A DNA stretch of 64,000 bases from Cylindrodendrum hubeiense (lineage: Eukaryota; Ascomycota; Sordariomycetes; Hypocreales; Nectriaceae). The DNA is taken from NCBI GenBank assembly GCA_014621425.1, contig JAANBB010000013.1, positions 124,001 through 188,000 on the forward strand, written 5' to 3'. This document shows positions 1-11,734 of the stretch, in pieces; position 1 is the stretch's first letter; every line of letters starts with the position of its first letter. Below the pieces are notes generated by a model, which ran no database searches, was not told where the DNA came from, and saw nothing but the letters and a program-made list of their open reading frames with translations. A program made the translations under genes and the position numbers.

Positions 1-925
1 AATGTCTGTTTGACCGGGAGCAAGGTGTCGTGGGGTGCCGCATATATTTCATAACTGTTCCACGAGAATCGAAAAGCATCTATGATGGCAGCTGCTCTCT
101 GGCTATCACCCTTGGTTTTGACAAGGGCTGACTGTGTGTCCTGGCTTACTGGACCAGGGTGCGCTGAGCGAGCTTGGAATAAAAAGCCGAACAGGTGGTA
201 TGCAGTAAATGCGGCTCCCAGCCATAAGATGGCCCGTAGGGCTAGCGGCCGTCTCATATTTTCCTGGGGTGCGTGTTGTGAGAAACGAATGGGTAACGAG
301 TCCGGGGGAAAATTAGAATGAGGACATTGACGGCTGGTGGTCAATGGAGAGGTCGACACGAAACCACACTGACATGCTCAAATGTGGGCGCTATTCGATG
401 AGGCCCCGCCCCTTTGTCGGTTTCCCCTGACTCTCGCCACGCGGCCATGGGGAACGAACGAGCTGCTTGGGGAAACTGACAGCAAAATCCAGTTTTTAAT
501 TTAACGAGGGACGTGGGTGGCTTGCGTTTTGTGGGATTCTAGTCTCTATCTGGTATGACGGGGAATGCCGTGCCTCAATAGGTCTAGAGGGCTGACTGGT
601 CGACGTCGGCTATTGGTTCACGCCAACTGCTGAGGAGGCACTTGGCAGACTATTGTTTTAGTTCTCGGATTATTGATTTGTGCCCCACGCTAGTGATAAC
701 ACCATGGACTTAGCACTCGGTACTTTGATCAACACCCAAATTGGGTATCGTCCGGGGCCGCGCCTCGGATTTTCGAGATGGTAGAAGATCGCCCCGGCTC
801 CCATCACCTCAGTGCAGTTGCTGGTTTCTTCTTTTCTCACGCTCGTCACGATCGTCACGCTCACCACGCTCATTACATCACGCTCATTACGCTCGTTACG
901 CTCGTTACTCTCGTCAATCGTCAAC
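1..925. other. Left-edge region without a supported gene
   Basis: No open frame here resembles a known family or carries a coherent splice pattern. The only structured element is the 9-bp tandem repeat at 839-920, described separately, which lies directly before the first gene and is probably part of its leader. Confidence 0.6.
839..920 (+). repeat. 9-bp tandem repeat in the leader of the first gene
   Basis: About nine degenerate copies of a 9-bp unit of the form CGCTCGTTA/CGCTCATTA run up to 5 bp before the ATG at 926. One copy carries a 3-bp insertion. The tract is probably transcribed as 5' leader. Such short tracts vary in copy number by replication slippage; any effect on expression is speculative. 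Confidence 0.75.
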
Positions 926-1710
926 ATGCGTTGGATTTCGGTTTGCACCATCATTGGTGCGGCGCTGCTCCCGGCCGTCAGCGCTCGCCCCCTGTGTCAT
1001 CCTGACCAAACGACGACCACGCTCGCCGCCACTACTGAAGCCTCGTCCACCATATCCGCGGACTCGACGTCGACTACTGAGACTTCCACCGCCACTACCG
1101 AAGCCTCGTCCACCGTCTCGATATACACGCCGACTACGCCCGAGATCACGTACACCCCCACCCCCACGCCCGTAGAGCCAGCTCCCGAGAACCTCATCCT
1201 CAACGGTGATTTTGAAGGCGATGATCTCTCGGTTTGGAGCGTGAGAACCGTCGATATTGTTGATGACGCCGAGAAAGCTCACTCACCAGTCCACTATGCG
1301 TAAGTCTAACTTGACACTACAATAGTCGATAACATCCCGCTAACGAGAACAGCCGCTACTTTATCAATAATGAAAAGGCCGTTGGCGGTAACCAGCTCAA
1401 CCAGACTATTAACGGTCTCGACACAACGAGGCTGTACCGCCTAACTTTCTCCTCAGCTGTGTTCGGTTCACCCGATCTCGGCGATGAGACGTGTGCATTG
1501 GAAGCTCTGCAGGAGGATTTGGTCATTAAGAGCATCCCGGTTGATACTTCAGTAGTAGGCCAGTATACCTCCTACGAGACTGATTTCACCGTTGATGACG
1601 AGGATATTGTGTTCACTCTGAGACTCCGCTGCACTAGTAATAGCTACATCACGATCGATATTGCCGTGGATGATATTGTCATTAATGATATTGGATTAGC
1701 ACGCATCTGA
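926..1710 (+). CDS. Secreted Thr/Ser-rich protein with C-terminal carbohydrate-binding-like domain
   Basis: Two exons, 926-1299 and 1353-1710, encode 243 aa. The 53-bp intron has a GTAAGT donor and a GCTAAC branch site. Residues 1-20 form a signal peptide ending AVSA. Residues about 25-85 are Thr/Ser-rich with TTEAS and TTETS motifs, typical of an O-glycosylated linker. The rest begins with the NLILNGDFE...W pattern of CBM4/9-like (galactose-binding-like) beta-sandwiches and ends with the VDDIVI strand. ATG 926 was chosen because the signal peptide starts there and the context is CAACATGC. A structural relative lies at 60,423. The likely role is a wall-associated or secreted glycan-binding protein; the ligand is unknown. 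Confidence 0.82.
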
Positions 1711-2720
1711 TGCGATGCTAGCAGAACTGACGCCCGTCCGCCTCTGTCGATAACCCTTACTATTCTAGAGTAGAGTGTGTTTTAATTTGATGTTGCGAGG
1801 GCTCATTGAGCCTCGTTTCTTTATACATGGCACTTAGATTCATTCCATTATCAATGAAAATCAAGGCTCCAGGGCCACAACCCAACTTTTCGATCTTCCC
1901 CAAGCTTTGAAACCAGTTGTATGTATCCCTGAGGAATATGAGAACTCGCATTATTATCACTAGAATCTATGAGTGTCATAACTTTCTATTAAAATGCCAA
2001 CCTCAACTACCATCGTCAGAGCACAGTTAACCATGACGCCTTGCTCTTCTGGAATCGCACAGCTTTGCGTGTTTTCGGTGTGAGTGTGACGTTTTCTAAA
2101 TTAGGCTAGCATCCCGTCAGCGGTGATTCATTTCAGTACAACTAAATGAGCCTATCTACGGACTACCTGCGACTAAGTGGGATTCTCAACGGTTACATGC
2201 CATATTACACGGCAACTGTCAAAGTATTGAGGGGCGTTTCGAAGAGGAAAAACAAAATGGTTGTCCTGAGCTAAAGGCACCACATCCCTTCATCCTTGTC
2301 GGCTACCTGATGTACATGGAAGGTAAGATGTCTTTCGCGAGGCATCTATTACGCCTCCTATGGCTTGGGGGGCGGTAGTTACTGCTGGCAGAGGATTAGT
2401 GGTAGTTGGTATGTTATAGCTGGTATGATTTCAGGGCTTGTTAAATGAACCAAGTACTTAAACTGTCCTTGTGTTTAGGTTCTTATTTCTGGTACGAGGG
2501 TGGATTTGGACCTGTCGGTATGCAGGTAGTCGCCGACGGCTGGTACAAGACACACACTTATCATGACATCACAATATTTGATGGTACTTGGGGACACGGT
2601 CCTAATAATCATATGCATAAATTCTTGGTTGTTATCCTCCAAGTTTCTGTCATAAGCCCACTAGGTTTCGTGATCGTTTGGACAAATGATCGCATGCCCA
2701 TCTGTGGCAGCATAACCATG
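1711..2720. other. Intergenic region, nothing recognised
   Basis: About 1 kb downstream of the first gene with no supported gene, RNA or mobile element. The short open frames here have no family features. Confidence 0.55.
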
Positions 2721-2722
2721 CC

Positions 2723-3262
2723 CTAGTTGAAGGCGAAGTCCACTGCCTTCCAGCTCAGTTCCGACTCTGATGCACGCAAAGAGGCGATCCATTCGTTGAA
2801 CTTGTTAGCTTTTGGGCCATTGTTGGTCGAGGGAGAGTCGCCGCCGAGCGAGGTTGTCTTCAAGGCATCGTTGACATTATCGCTTGTTGGATACCCCTCC
2901 ACCCGGTACGCCACTTTCAACCACTCCTACATTGTATCGTACACGGTGTGAACTTTTCATAGTTTCTCTGAGACAATGACTGGACCAGCTGCATCTCTTT
3001 GCGCCAGCTCAGGTGTAGTCGCCGGCGACAGAGTGAAGGAATCCGTACGGATGATGTCAATATCGACCACTTTGCCGAGTACGATCAACTCTTTGGGATT
3101 GGATCTGAACTTCCATTTCACCTGCAAATTTCCTGTTACCTTGAACCGAGTAAGGCTGCAGAATGAGGTTCGTGTCCCCTCCAATAAAGAAAAGTGACCG
3201 CGGCCTCCATCGGAACCCGACGCGGTGTGATGCTGATAGGCGACTGTTCAATGGTTCAACGT
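2723..3262 (-). pseudogene. Possible decayed coding segment, family not recognised
   Basis: On the minus strand one reading frame stays open from about 3262 to 2957, meets two stops between 2959 and about 2927, then continues in the same frame to 2723. The two blocks have protein-like composition, with motifs such as KWKFRSNPKELI and NEWIASLRASE. Sharing a frame across the stops suggests either an intron or nonsense mutations in an old gene. No good ATG is present in frame. I do not recognise the family; the NEWIASL segment loosely recalls the end of fungal MACPF proteins, but this is weak. It could also be chance. Confidence 0.25.
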
Positions 3263-3655
3263 GCACGCAACTTTCTGACCGACACTGAGTAGGCTAGCAA
3301 TAGTGTCCAAGAAAGAATAAGAACTACAACACACGTGCGGTTACCTTGCCGGCATCTGGCGTTGGCGCTTACCTAGGGTCTGCTGTGGTATTTGAGCGAC
3401 GCTGCATTGGCGAATAAGGGCGTAAGCCCATTGCTAACCAGGGAGACGCCAAGTTAGTCATAGGCTTCAGACCAGTGTTCGTTCAATGCACCGCCATGAG
3501 AGGGGCAGTATCATGGATAACCTTCGGATAATGGGCGCTTCAAGACCATAACCCAGGCCGCGACAAGATGCACAACGGAAGGCAGTAGATGCAAACTTTA
3601 GATTCTCTCTATAAGAGCCCGAACGCTATATTAATAAATAAAGACAAAAACGCTT
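3263..3655. other. Intergenic region, nothing recognised
   Basis: No supported gene. It includes the 3' flank of the Rieske-like gene. Confidence 0.5.
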
Positions 3656-4875
3656 TTAAATAGCAATTGATTCCCGTACCGCCTCCAGAGGCGTGAAATG
3701 AACATTTTCTTCGCTTTGGGCAGCAATCTTGGACATGGATATTTGTGCTGGCCAAATCTGGCGGCCGGCCTCCACCTCTCGGTCGAAGTGGTCTTGCACG
3801 AGATCGCGCACGCTGGTCTGGAACCAAATTGCACCCTTCTCCATACCAGGGTGCATCTCGCCGTTGATGAAAACTCCCCTTTCGATGTTTTTCTGAGCTC
3901 CCAGAGCCAGGAATTTGTCTTCGGTCATGACCCTCTTGTACAGTGAATCGATCTCATGGAAAGCTTCGTCAGTGGCGTACTTGTTCTTGTAGACCTCGTA
4001 CCTCATAATTGAAGTGCGGGGGCTGGTAGGGATGAATCTCTGCATCATGAAGAAGTTTCGTCTGAGCAAGGTTAGCAATGCTATCATACATGGCCTATTG
4101 GCGTGGTTGGAAATACTTACGAAACATTGACGGAGGAGTTGGGGAAGAAGTAAGTAGGAGCGATCTTGAAGCCACGGGCAATCATATCAGGAGTGGGGCT
4201 GCCAAAGTGCATAAGATAGGACTTGACAGGCGTCACCACGTAGGTATTGATGTCGGTAAGGTCTCTGAGATCGGGGTGCGAGACTCGACAGTGGTAGCAC
4301 TCGTTGTAGTTGTCGCCGAGGAGCTTCCAGTTGTATTCACCCTCCATCTCCCAGGTATGGTCGTACTCGTAGCAGTCCCAGTCGTAGTAGTCCAGTCTCT
4401 CTTGGTCGTCGCATCCTTCCAGGTCTTCGGACCAGGAGATTTCCGGCTTCTCGCCACCATCCAAGTTGATCCAGATGAAACCCTTCTTGTCGATTTGGGT
4501 GTGGATGGAAAACATGCCGTGCTTTTCAATATCAAACTCCTTGAGGTCTTGGTCGATGTGGAAGGCCTTGATGTTGCCGTTCTGATCGCGGCAGATGACA
4601 TAGTGGAAACCGGTGATTTGATATCGCTGCCAGTCGCCGTTCTTGGGTAGTCTGAGGTTGTGGGTTGTGAGAAGCCACTTCTTGGAGAAAATGGCCCGCT
4701 TCTCGAGATCATACATCTCTTGAGAGATATACCATGAGGCTGGGAGAGCCCTGACACCGGTAGATTGAGTGGTGGGATCCTGGGGCTTGGCTTCGTGCGT
4801 GTCAGGCACAGAGGCAGGCGCAGGCGCAGGTGCAGAGGCAGCGCCCAGGCCGAAGTAGCTTCTGAGGAACGACAT
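3656..4875 (-). CDS. Rieske-type aromatic-ring/choline monooxygenase-like protein lacking the Rieske [2Fe-2S] site
   Basis: Two exons, 4875-4121 and 4061-3656 (59-bp intron), encode 386 aa. The mononuclear-iron domain is clear: the motif D188-NYNEC-Y-H195-CRVS-H200 supplies the D/H/H iron site, and the C-terminal part (GVFINGEMHP, GAIWFQ) matches fungal Rieske oxygenases. In the family, a CxH-about16-CxxH iron-sulfur motif follows the strand ending AFHN. Here AFHI (to residue 107) runs directly into DQDLKEFD, so about 40-45 residues holding both Cys-His pairs are missing in frame. The total length is shorter than the usual 420-430 aa by the same amount. Electron entry should therefore be lost; the protein may be inactive or repurposed. 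An assembly error is possible. Confidence 0.85.
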
Positions 4876-7800
4876 GTTTATTGTGAACCAAGGTCAAGAT
4901 GTATTTAAGACTTGAGAGATGGATTCTTGCTCGAGAGTTGAGACTGTGCGAGGATGCTAGTTGTAGTGAAGACTGAGATAACAGAGCACGCATGCCCTTT
5001 CATATACTTTACACGGTCGCTTTCGTAGCATCATCTGTCTCCAGTTTTCCAATCTTCCCCAGACCGACCCCATCGGCTATCTCACACGGACCTAATCAGG
5101 TGGCGCAAAGGTGTGGCATTGCCTTAGCAGCATGGCCGGCGTCGCATGCCTCATCCGGTACAGCACGGCACGGTACCTTATCAAGTACCGGACGGCAATC
5201 CGTCCGTGACCCGGCACCCAGTGCCGTAACACCGCAGTGTTCAACCTGACCGATACGGGCCTGTTTATTTGGTGTTATGAATATTCAGGTTTAAACTACA
5301 TTAGGAAAGAACATTCCCTCTTTAAGTAAAGCGTCATCAATTAACAAACATTTAAGGAAGTGATCTAAATCTTATCAAATGGGTGCCGGCGTTGCGGAGT
5401 AGCGCGCCGCTCACATGATCGGCATTTGTCGATTAGGTCCTCGTTCCTATCACCAAGCGCCCGCCGACGATTGAATTCAGGTGGCGAATTCAGGGTTTCC
5501 GTGTGGTGGTATCAGACATCAATCAGGCTGTTTGCGAAGCACTGTATGTTTCACTCGGGGGTTCGCTCCCACAGGCTGTCCATCCATGAACTCAATCGGC
5601 TTGTAACCATCGTGAAGCGCCGAGCCATGAAAGCGGGCTTGGTTTGCTTGCCACGTAACCGGGCTGGATTCTAGACTCACTCATCCGCATAGAATAAAAC
5701 ACGGAACACTGACTGTGCACAGAATAATCCTTATTGAGGCGCAAATGTTCACATAAGCCCGATAAAAAATAATGCACTCACTCCAGGTGGCTCTTTATCG
5801 GAGTGAGACACTCTCGCCGCCGACAATCGGTCATGGCACCGCTGCCCCCGATCATTCTTGCACGCATTACTACACCACAATCTGAAACTCCCTGGTTCAT
5901 AACATGGCTGTTGAACTCGTAGATGTGCCATATCAGCAGTTTTACCGAAAGACCAATGCAAGTCCTACACGTCGACTGGCCCAAGACGACACACTCCATG
6001 GGGGGAGGGGGCTGAAATCAAAAATAGATATGTGTTGACAGGGCTTAGTGTTGGGTAGATAACATTTTTCCTGGTAAACAAGACCAAATCTGGGAATCTT
6101 ACAACAACTCGGGCGTTGCTAGTCCCGAGATAAGGGTCCGATGCGTCCACGTGGGGGAGTCCCAGTGGACAAGTTGTAACCATGAGTGATTTAGCTCAAC
6201 ACCATCATTCGTCTGATATGAATAATACCCAACAGCCGTTCCTCATGACATAGTCAGCCGATCCCGGCAGGACCAGGGTCGGCCCCGATTCAGGCCCGGA
6301 GGGTCGCGAACTTATCTCACGTGATCGGTTATAGCAAGTCAATTCCGCTCTGAACCAAATCCCCCGGCCGTACCGCTTCCATATCGGCTTCCCGGGACGT
6401 TTCCACTGCCATGTTTTCTCTTGATGGCATTTGGTGAACACCTCCAATCCATTATCACGTCATTCATTCTACTAAGAAGGTCCCGACGCCTGCCGTGTTG
6501 TTATTTGCATCTGGAAGAAGTACTTGGTAGAAATTGGAGGCACTATGGCTCGTAAGATACGATTCCAGTCAGAGCGAGGAGATGTGACGCCCTTCACTTT
6601 CTCCCAAACAAACGATATCTTTTAAAGGCTGAGACCTTATCTGTTGGGTTTTGATCTGCAGAGATCTACAGATAAACATCAAGGCCAAAGTCCTCTAGTT
6701 CCACGATAAGGAATTGATCGTTACTCTCGGGGCCGCCCGCGCCAATTCTGTCTTGTGCAGAATAATTGACTGACTAACTACCTTGGTGGTAGGCAGATCA
6801 TGAGAGTTTCAAGTTAAATTTGTGAATAAAATAAAACAAAAATAACTTTTATTTTGGCTATTGTGTGCTACCATCAAAGCAACTCGTGTGTGTCAACACC
6901 AAAGGCTTGGCTTGGTGGGTTAGAATCACTCATCTACCAAAGCTAATTTTTAGGTCATAGTAAATACCCTTATGGGCTCTACATGTGTATGCGCTCTAGG
7001 CTTGGGTTCTTCGATTATCTTGTATCAGAAGTCAATACATACTTCACGATTGGCTGATTGTGTGGTGCGGTCTAGGGTAGGCGTGGTTTTGGTGGACTGG
7101 ATAAAGTGGATCGGGATGTCGGGCTGAGTAAAATAAAATGTCTGGTACCCAGAATTCTACAAGAATGTCTGCGGCATCTTCATACTATATTTCCTCTATA
7201 ATGACGATAAACAGAATGCTACATGCTTCTCGATTCAAAGGATATTGAACACTCAAGAGTTGAATTATGATTATTAAGCATGAATGCCCCTGCGTAGCTC
7301 TCGCGGTCTTAGCGTCAGCTGTGCATAGACCACCAACTGTTTTCCAGCAGCAAGCCAGTCATGTACTTTAATTCATCTCGGCAAATAGTAGTAGATGCAT
7401 GTTTGGGTTTATTCCTAGAGTCTTGTTACTTCTTTGCATTTTCCTATTGTCTTTTCATAATATTCAACAATAAGTAAAGTGCGTTGAGGAATTGCATCGA
7501 GGTCAGTCCGTCCGCGTTAAGACAAATCTGCCTGGAGACCAATTTGCCACTAGGTAAATCTGCCTCGACGTAAATCTGCCTTGAGACAAATCTGCCTGCG
7601 CCAAATCTGCCTTTCTATGAATATGCTAAACCACTTATTTCCCCTGAAGGTTGGATTAATAGTGGACTCAAGGCACAAAAGTGGTCAAAATGACACGCTG
7701 TATTCCGTGCTCGAAGCACCATTCCATAACCCATAAATGCACCTGTAGCACCTGTACTTCAATCAAACCAACAAGGCATTCACAACAACAAGTCTTGATC

Positions 7801-8844
7801 TGCTAGATAGATCTGACAGATACAGATGCGATTCATATTTTAGGCTTGGTCCACGGTCAAGCAAGAAGCATGCTATCGTTGCACGCATATGTTTGGCCAA
7901 GTTCTACACGAAGTGGTATGAAACCCGATCCAGTAGGTAACACTCGTGGGATTGAAGGCACAGTTATCCTGGGTTAGAGAGTATTGAGCCTGGCATCGCA
8001 TTAATGTGGCTTATTCGGTGCCGTGACAACTCGTGAGCGTGTTGTTGCACCACCGATGCCGGCCTTGCCGACTGGAAGCGGCAGGTGGTACGACGGCCCC
8101 TTGACGAGGAAGCTGAGTAGATGGAGGTCGCGACAAAAGGGCTTTCGCTATACAATTCTTGGCAAAACTCTCAAAGTAGCAGTTTGGCGTCTTAGTACCT
8201 CTCCTGGACCGATCCTTGCAAGCAAGTCTAGGGCTATTGCGGTTGATTAGCATGCCGATGTATGAACGTGTTCAACTTGATGAACTCTTCTCCAGAATTG
8301 AGCAATGAAGAAAATCAGTGTACGACCACGAAATAACATACCCCTAATCTAGAGGCCAGCCGCTTTTCGAATCACAAAAGCGTCGTTGGCTGAGCTGATT
8401 AAATCAAGCTCGGCCTTAGCGCCCGAAACGACAGGTCCCTAGAGTGGGCCTCATACACCTCGTATTGGTGCTGTGCGCCTCATGCCATGCCATGTGGAGA
8501 TAGTGCGTTTCGGGCTTCACATCATGATCCCAGTCAGGAGCTCACTTGGACCAGTAGTGCACTGGTTGATCTGCATGGGACTTCTGGTGGCTCGGATGTC
8601 GGAACAAATCGTGAGTTCGCCTTGGGAGGATTGATCGGCAGGATCCTACAATTTTAATTGTTTCGTCTAAGTATGCCGAGGCTCACATGTTTATCCAAAT
8701 GATGGTAAGATGCATCGCAGACTGTTTAGCTAAGGGTCCGTGGGGATGTTAGGAATTTACATATATACTGAGCTTTAGGGCACCTGCAAGAATGATATCC
8801 AGAATCCCCAGCAACAACTTCTCAAGACAATCCAATCAACGACA
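4876..8844. other. Gene-poor stretch of about 4 kb
   Basis: No gene can be supported on either strand. Open frames are short and show no family signal, and several parts (about 6,780-7,500) are AT-rich. The one clear structure is the tandem repeat at 7521-7614. The first 100 bases hold the promoter of the Rieske-like gene, and the last 100 bases hold the promoter of the GH5 gene, with a TATATATA-like element near 8761. Confidence 0.55.
7521..7614. repeat. Degenerate 15-bp tandem repeat
   Basis: Six copies of a unit with the core AAATCTGCCT, separated by 4-8 variable bases, lie in tandem. The second copy is diverged (AATTTGCCAC). No gene overlaps. It looks like a decayed minisatellite. Confidence 0.8.
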
Positions 8845-10042
8845 ATGAAGCCATTCTCTTGCTTTACAGCTCTGCTGTTCGGTTTGTCCTCTTTGGGCAC
8901 CTCTTTGGCCGCCAAGTCCTTCTCAGCCTCCAACCTTTACTATGCTGCCGGCTTGAAGGATAGCCAGTCGACCACTCTTCTCCAGGGTCTTCAAAGTGCG
9001 GGTGTCAAGGTTTTGCGCGTCTGGCTTGACGGTAAGCTCGCTGCGAACTTCTACAGGAGGGTACGAATACTAATTAATCGCTCGCAGGCCAGTCTGGAAG
9101 TCCGAAGGCAACTCCCATCAATAGCTTCAATAGCCTTCAAGGAGACAGCCCTTCTGCCTGGGATGACACAGTTCTGAACCGTCTCGACACGTTCATGGTC
9201 AAGGCCCACGGATACGGCATCAAGCTTATTATCTCCATCCACAGTTATAATGCTCTCGAGGGAAACAGCGACTTCTATGGCAAGTGGTACGGGACTGGTG
9301 ACTTTTACACCAACACCGCCGCCATCAGCCAATTCAAGGACCGTATTGCTCATGTCATGGCCCACGTGAACCCTACCAACGGCAAGAAGTGGAGCCAGAG
9401 CTCGGAGTACATCTTTGCGTTCGAGGCTCAGAACGAGGCCATGCACCCACAGGTACGGCAGTCTACCGCTCGAAGACCCAAGCCCGCTAATTCTTTTAAC
9501 AGGGAAATCCAACCGCACTGGCATCCTGGCAGTGCACCATGGCCCAGTCCATCAAGAACAACCTGAATGGAAACACTGGCATACTGGTCACTACTGGTGG
9601 TGGAGCCTACCTTGCGAACTCTCTCCTGGACAGCTACTTTAGCTGCAGCGCACTCGACGTGCTTGCGATCCACGCCTACGGTGTCGGCGACTTTGAGACC
9701 AGCAAACTCAAGTCATATGTTGACAAGGCTAAAAATGCCGGCAAGAAGCTCATCATGCAGGAATGGGGTGCGTGCTACACCGACGCTTCCAACAACAACT
9801 GCAACGGCGGCTCTGCGATCAGCACTAGTACTCGGGATAGCAACATTCGCAAATGGGCCGCGAGCATTGACGCTGCTGGGATCCCCTGGTTCTACTGGCA
9901 GATCCTTCCCAACGCTGACCCACATTCGGGCTGGGACTATGAAGTTGGCATCAACGATGTTAACTGGAGTGCTCTCAAACAGGCAGGTCTTGCTGCTGGG
10001 AAGGCTGACTCTGCTTTCGACTTTAGTCGCTGGTTGCTGTAG
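8845..10042 (+). CDS. Secreted glycoside hydrolase family 5 (endo-beta-mannanase/cellulase-like)
   Basis: Exons 8845-9031, 9088-9452 and 9503-10042 give 363 aa. The introns are 56 and 50 bp with GTAAGC and GTACGG donors. Residues 1-22 are a signal peptide (ending TSLA). The body is a GH5-type barrel: GVKVLRVWLDG near the N-terminus, IISIHSYN, the acid/base glutamate E179 in FEAQNEA, and the nucleophile E271 in MQEWGACY. HAYG and WFYWQI match other barrel strands. It hydrolyses a beta-1,4-linked plant wall polysaccharide outside the cell; mannan is likely, but the exact GH5 subfamily cannot be fixed by eye. It stands alone, flanked by gene-poor DNA. Confidence 0.9.
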
Positions 10043-11102
10043 GGCGGGCTACTGGGGATGAGGGACATTCAACACACATTGTTATGTGATGAATGCATAC
10101 CCAAGCTGTATATTAGAATATTCTTCGCGAAACTTCAGATGGTTGTGGATTAATTTCACAATTGTCGCGTTTCAATTATACGTCATAGTTGCTGGTCAAC
10201 ATTGGGTTTCAAATATTCGTCTCACCACATTGTGACTTCTCACCACGGTTGTATTGGGAAAAGTGAGACCATTGACGGGCACATTGCATTCCACTTTCAG
10301 CTCCCCTCTTTTGTAACCTGGGGCCTTGGCGGCCCTGATTTGATTCATATATCCATAATGTCGATTGCAAGGCTTCAGGCCTCACTGACACGAACTGCGA
10401 ATTAGGTCACCGAGGCGGCAGCTAACGTCAATTCCGTCCTCTGTCTTGTAAAGTACGATGCTCCAAAAGAGTATCTCCTTATCGGAAATCCTCTCTCGAC
10501 GACGCGAAACTAAGATGCAGAGCGTGGGGGGAGTCATGTACCGCATGATGCATTGCTAGCTGTGGAAAAAGTGCAATGAGCACTTCGCTAATGTGTATTG
10601 CAATGAAGACCTTTATTGGATCTGACACACCACGTCCATGGCTGCCCTATTCGATGCAATGTGTGTCCAGGTACTCCTAATTCTATTCAAGGCTAGCGAG
10701 GAAGAGTTTGGGACAATTTGAAGAAAGCCGCCGATCAGGAACTCGAGAAGTACTTGGCATTAATGTTTCGAGTTCTAATCCTAGCTATATAAATATGAGC
10801 ATAGGCCCCAATTGCTTCGGGCAAACCCTTTCCCATACACGTAGCCTCTTTTCTTTTTCCTTCAAGAGAAATAGGCCGACCCATGATGATATTATGTTGG
10901 ATCTTTACAAAGACCCCAATGAGAATACTGACGAGTCTTAGCACGCTCGCCGGGATGGCTCCGCTACCACCGTCGTTGGCTTTTAAGCATTCCCACGCTG
11001 CATCCGCCACATCCCGTGCCCTGCGCTCGCGTGTGTGACTGCCCATCGCCCTAGAGAGAAACCTGCGCATCTTGTGGACTAGGCCAATACAACCGACGGC
11101 CT

Positions 11103-11247
11103 GACTTAGGACCGACAGGCCATGCGTGCCCCCGTCGACATGTCGTGCTCAGTGCCCAGCTAGGCCACCGGCTGCAGCTTGTTGACGACACGCACGGTGA
11201 GCTCGGGCATGTCGACGGGGGCACACACGGCTTGTCGGTCCTAAGTC
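11103..11247. repeat. 40-bp inverted repeat with 65-bp spacer
   Basis: Arms 11103-11142 and 11208-11247 are reverse complements with three mismatches, all C/T or A/G. Weaker pairing continues about 10 bp outward, again with transition differences. It could form a long cruciform or RNA hairpin. It is not part of a recognised transposon, and no target-site duplication was identified. Confidence 0.85.
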
Positions 11248-11734
11248 GGGTCATCGGCTATGTCGATGACGTAATTGAGAGACTCGATAGAGTTCTTGAG
11301 GTGGGTGACGTGGGCAAATCGACGTCTGGAACCTTTGGAGCTGCCCTTGCGTATTTTTGAGAGACATGTGGACTGGAACGTTATCCCTATCACAACCTCT
11401 CCCTATTTCAGCTTTTGCTATTGGTGGACATATATACCCTTGGTCTTAATGAGCTACAAACGGAGCCACAAGATAAAGGCTGCTGCCGTCGTGCATTGCT
11501 TGTGTACGTTGATGACAGCGAGGCCTTGCTCCATCTGCATTGTCCACCAAAGCGTGTCGACACGATTGAAATAGAATGATAAGACGGAACTGATCACGAA
11601 GCATCCGAGGACGGCATGCTGGCGATCTAAGAAGTTTCACATCGTCCCATCTCCCGTCCCACCGGAACTTTGATATCCGGTGACAATCACATTGCATTCT
11701 GACATACTACTACCGCTTGTACTGAACATAGATT

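Noticed and set aside
741..1303. Arg/Pro- and Gly/Arg-rich open frames overlapping the first gene on both strands
   Set aside because: They are shadows of the Thr-rich linker in other frames; composition is extreme and no start or splice signals support them.
2445..2726. 93-codon plus-strand open frame
   Set aside because: No signal peptide, domain or splice context; length is within chance for this GC content.
4560..4580. Intron at the missing Rieske site as an explanation for the gap
   Set aside because: The genomic sequence is continuous and in frame across the junction; the missing codons are not present anywhere nearby on either strand.
10883..11040. Small 51-codon open frame after a TATA-like element
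   Set aside because: Composition is repetitive Ser/Leu/Arg with no cleavage site or homology pattern; too weak to call a gene.
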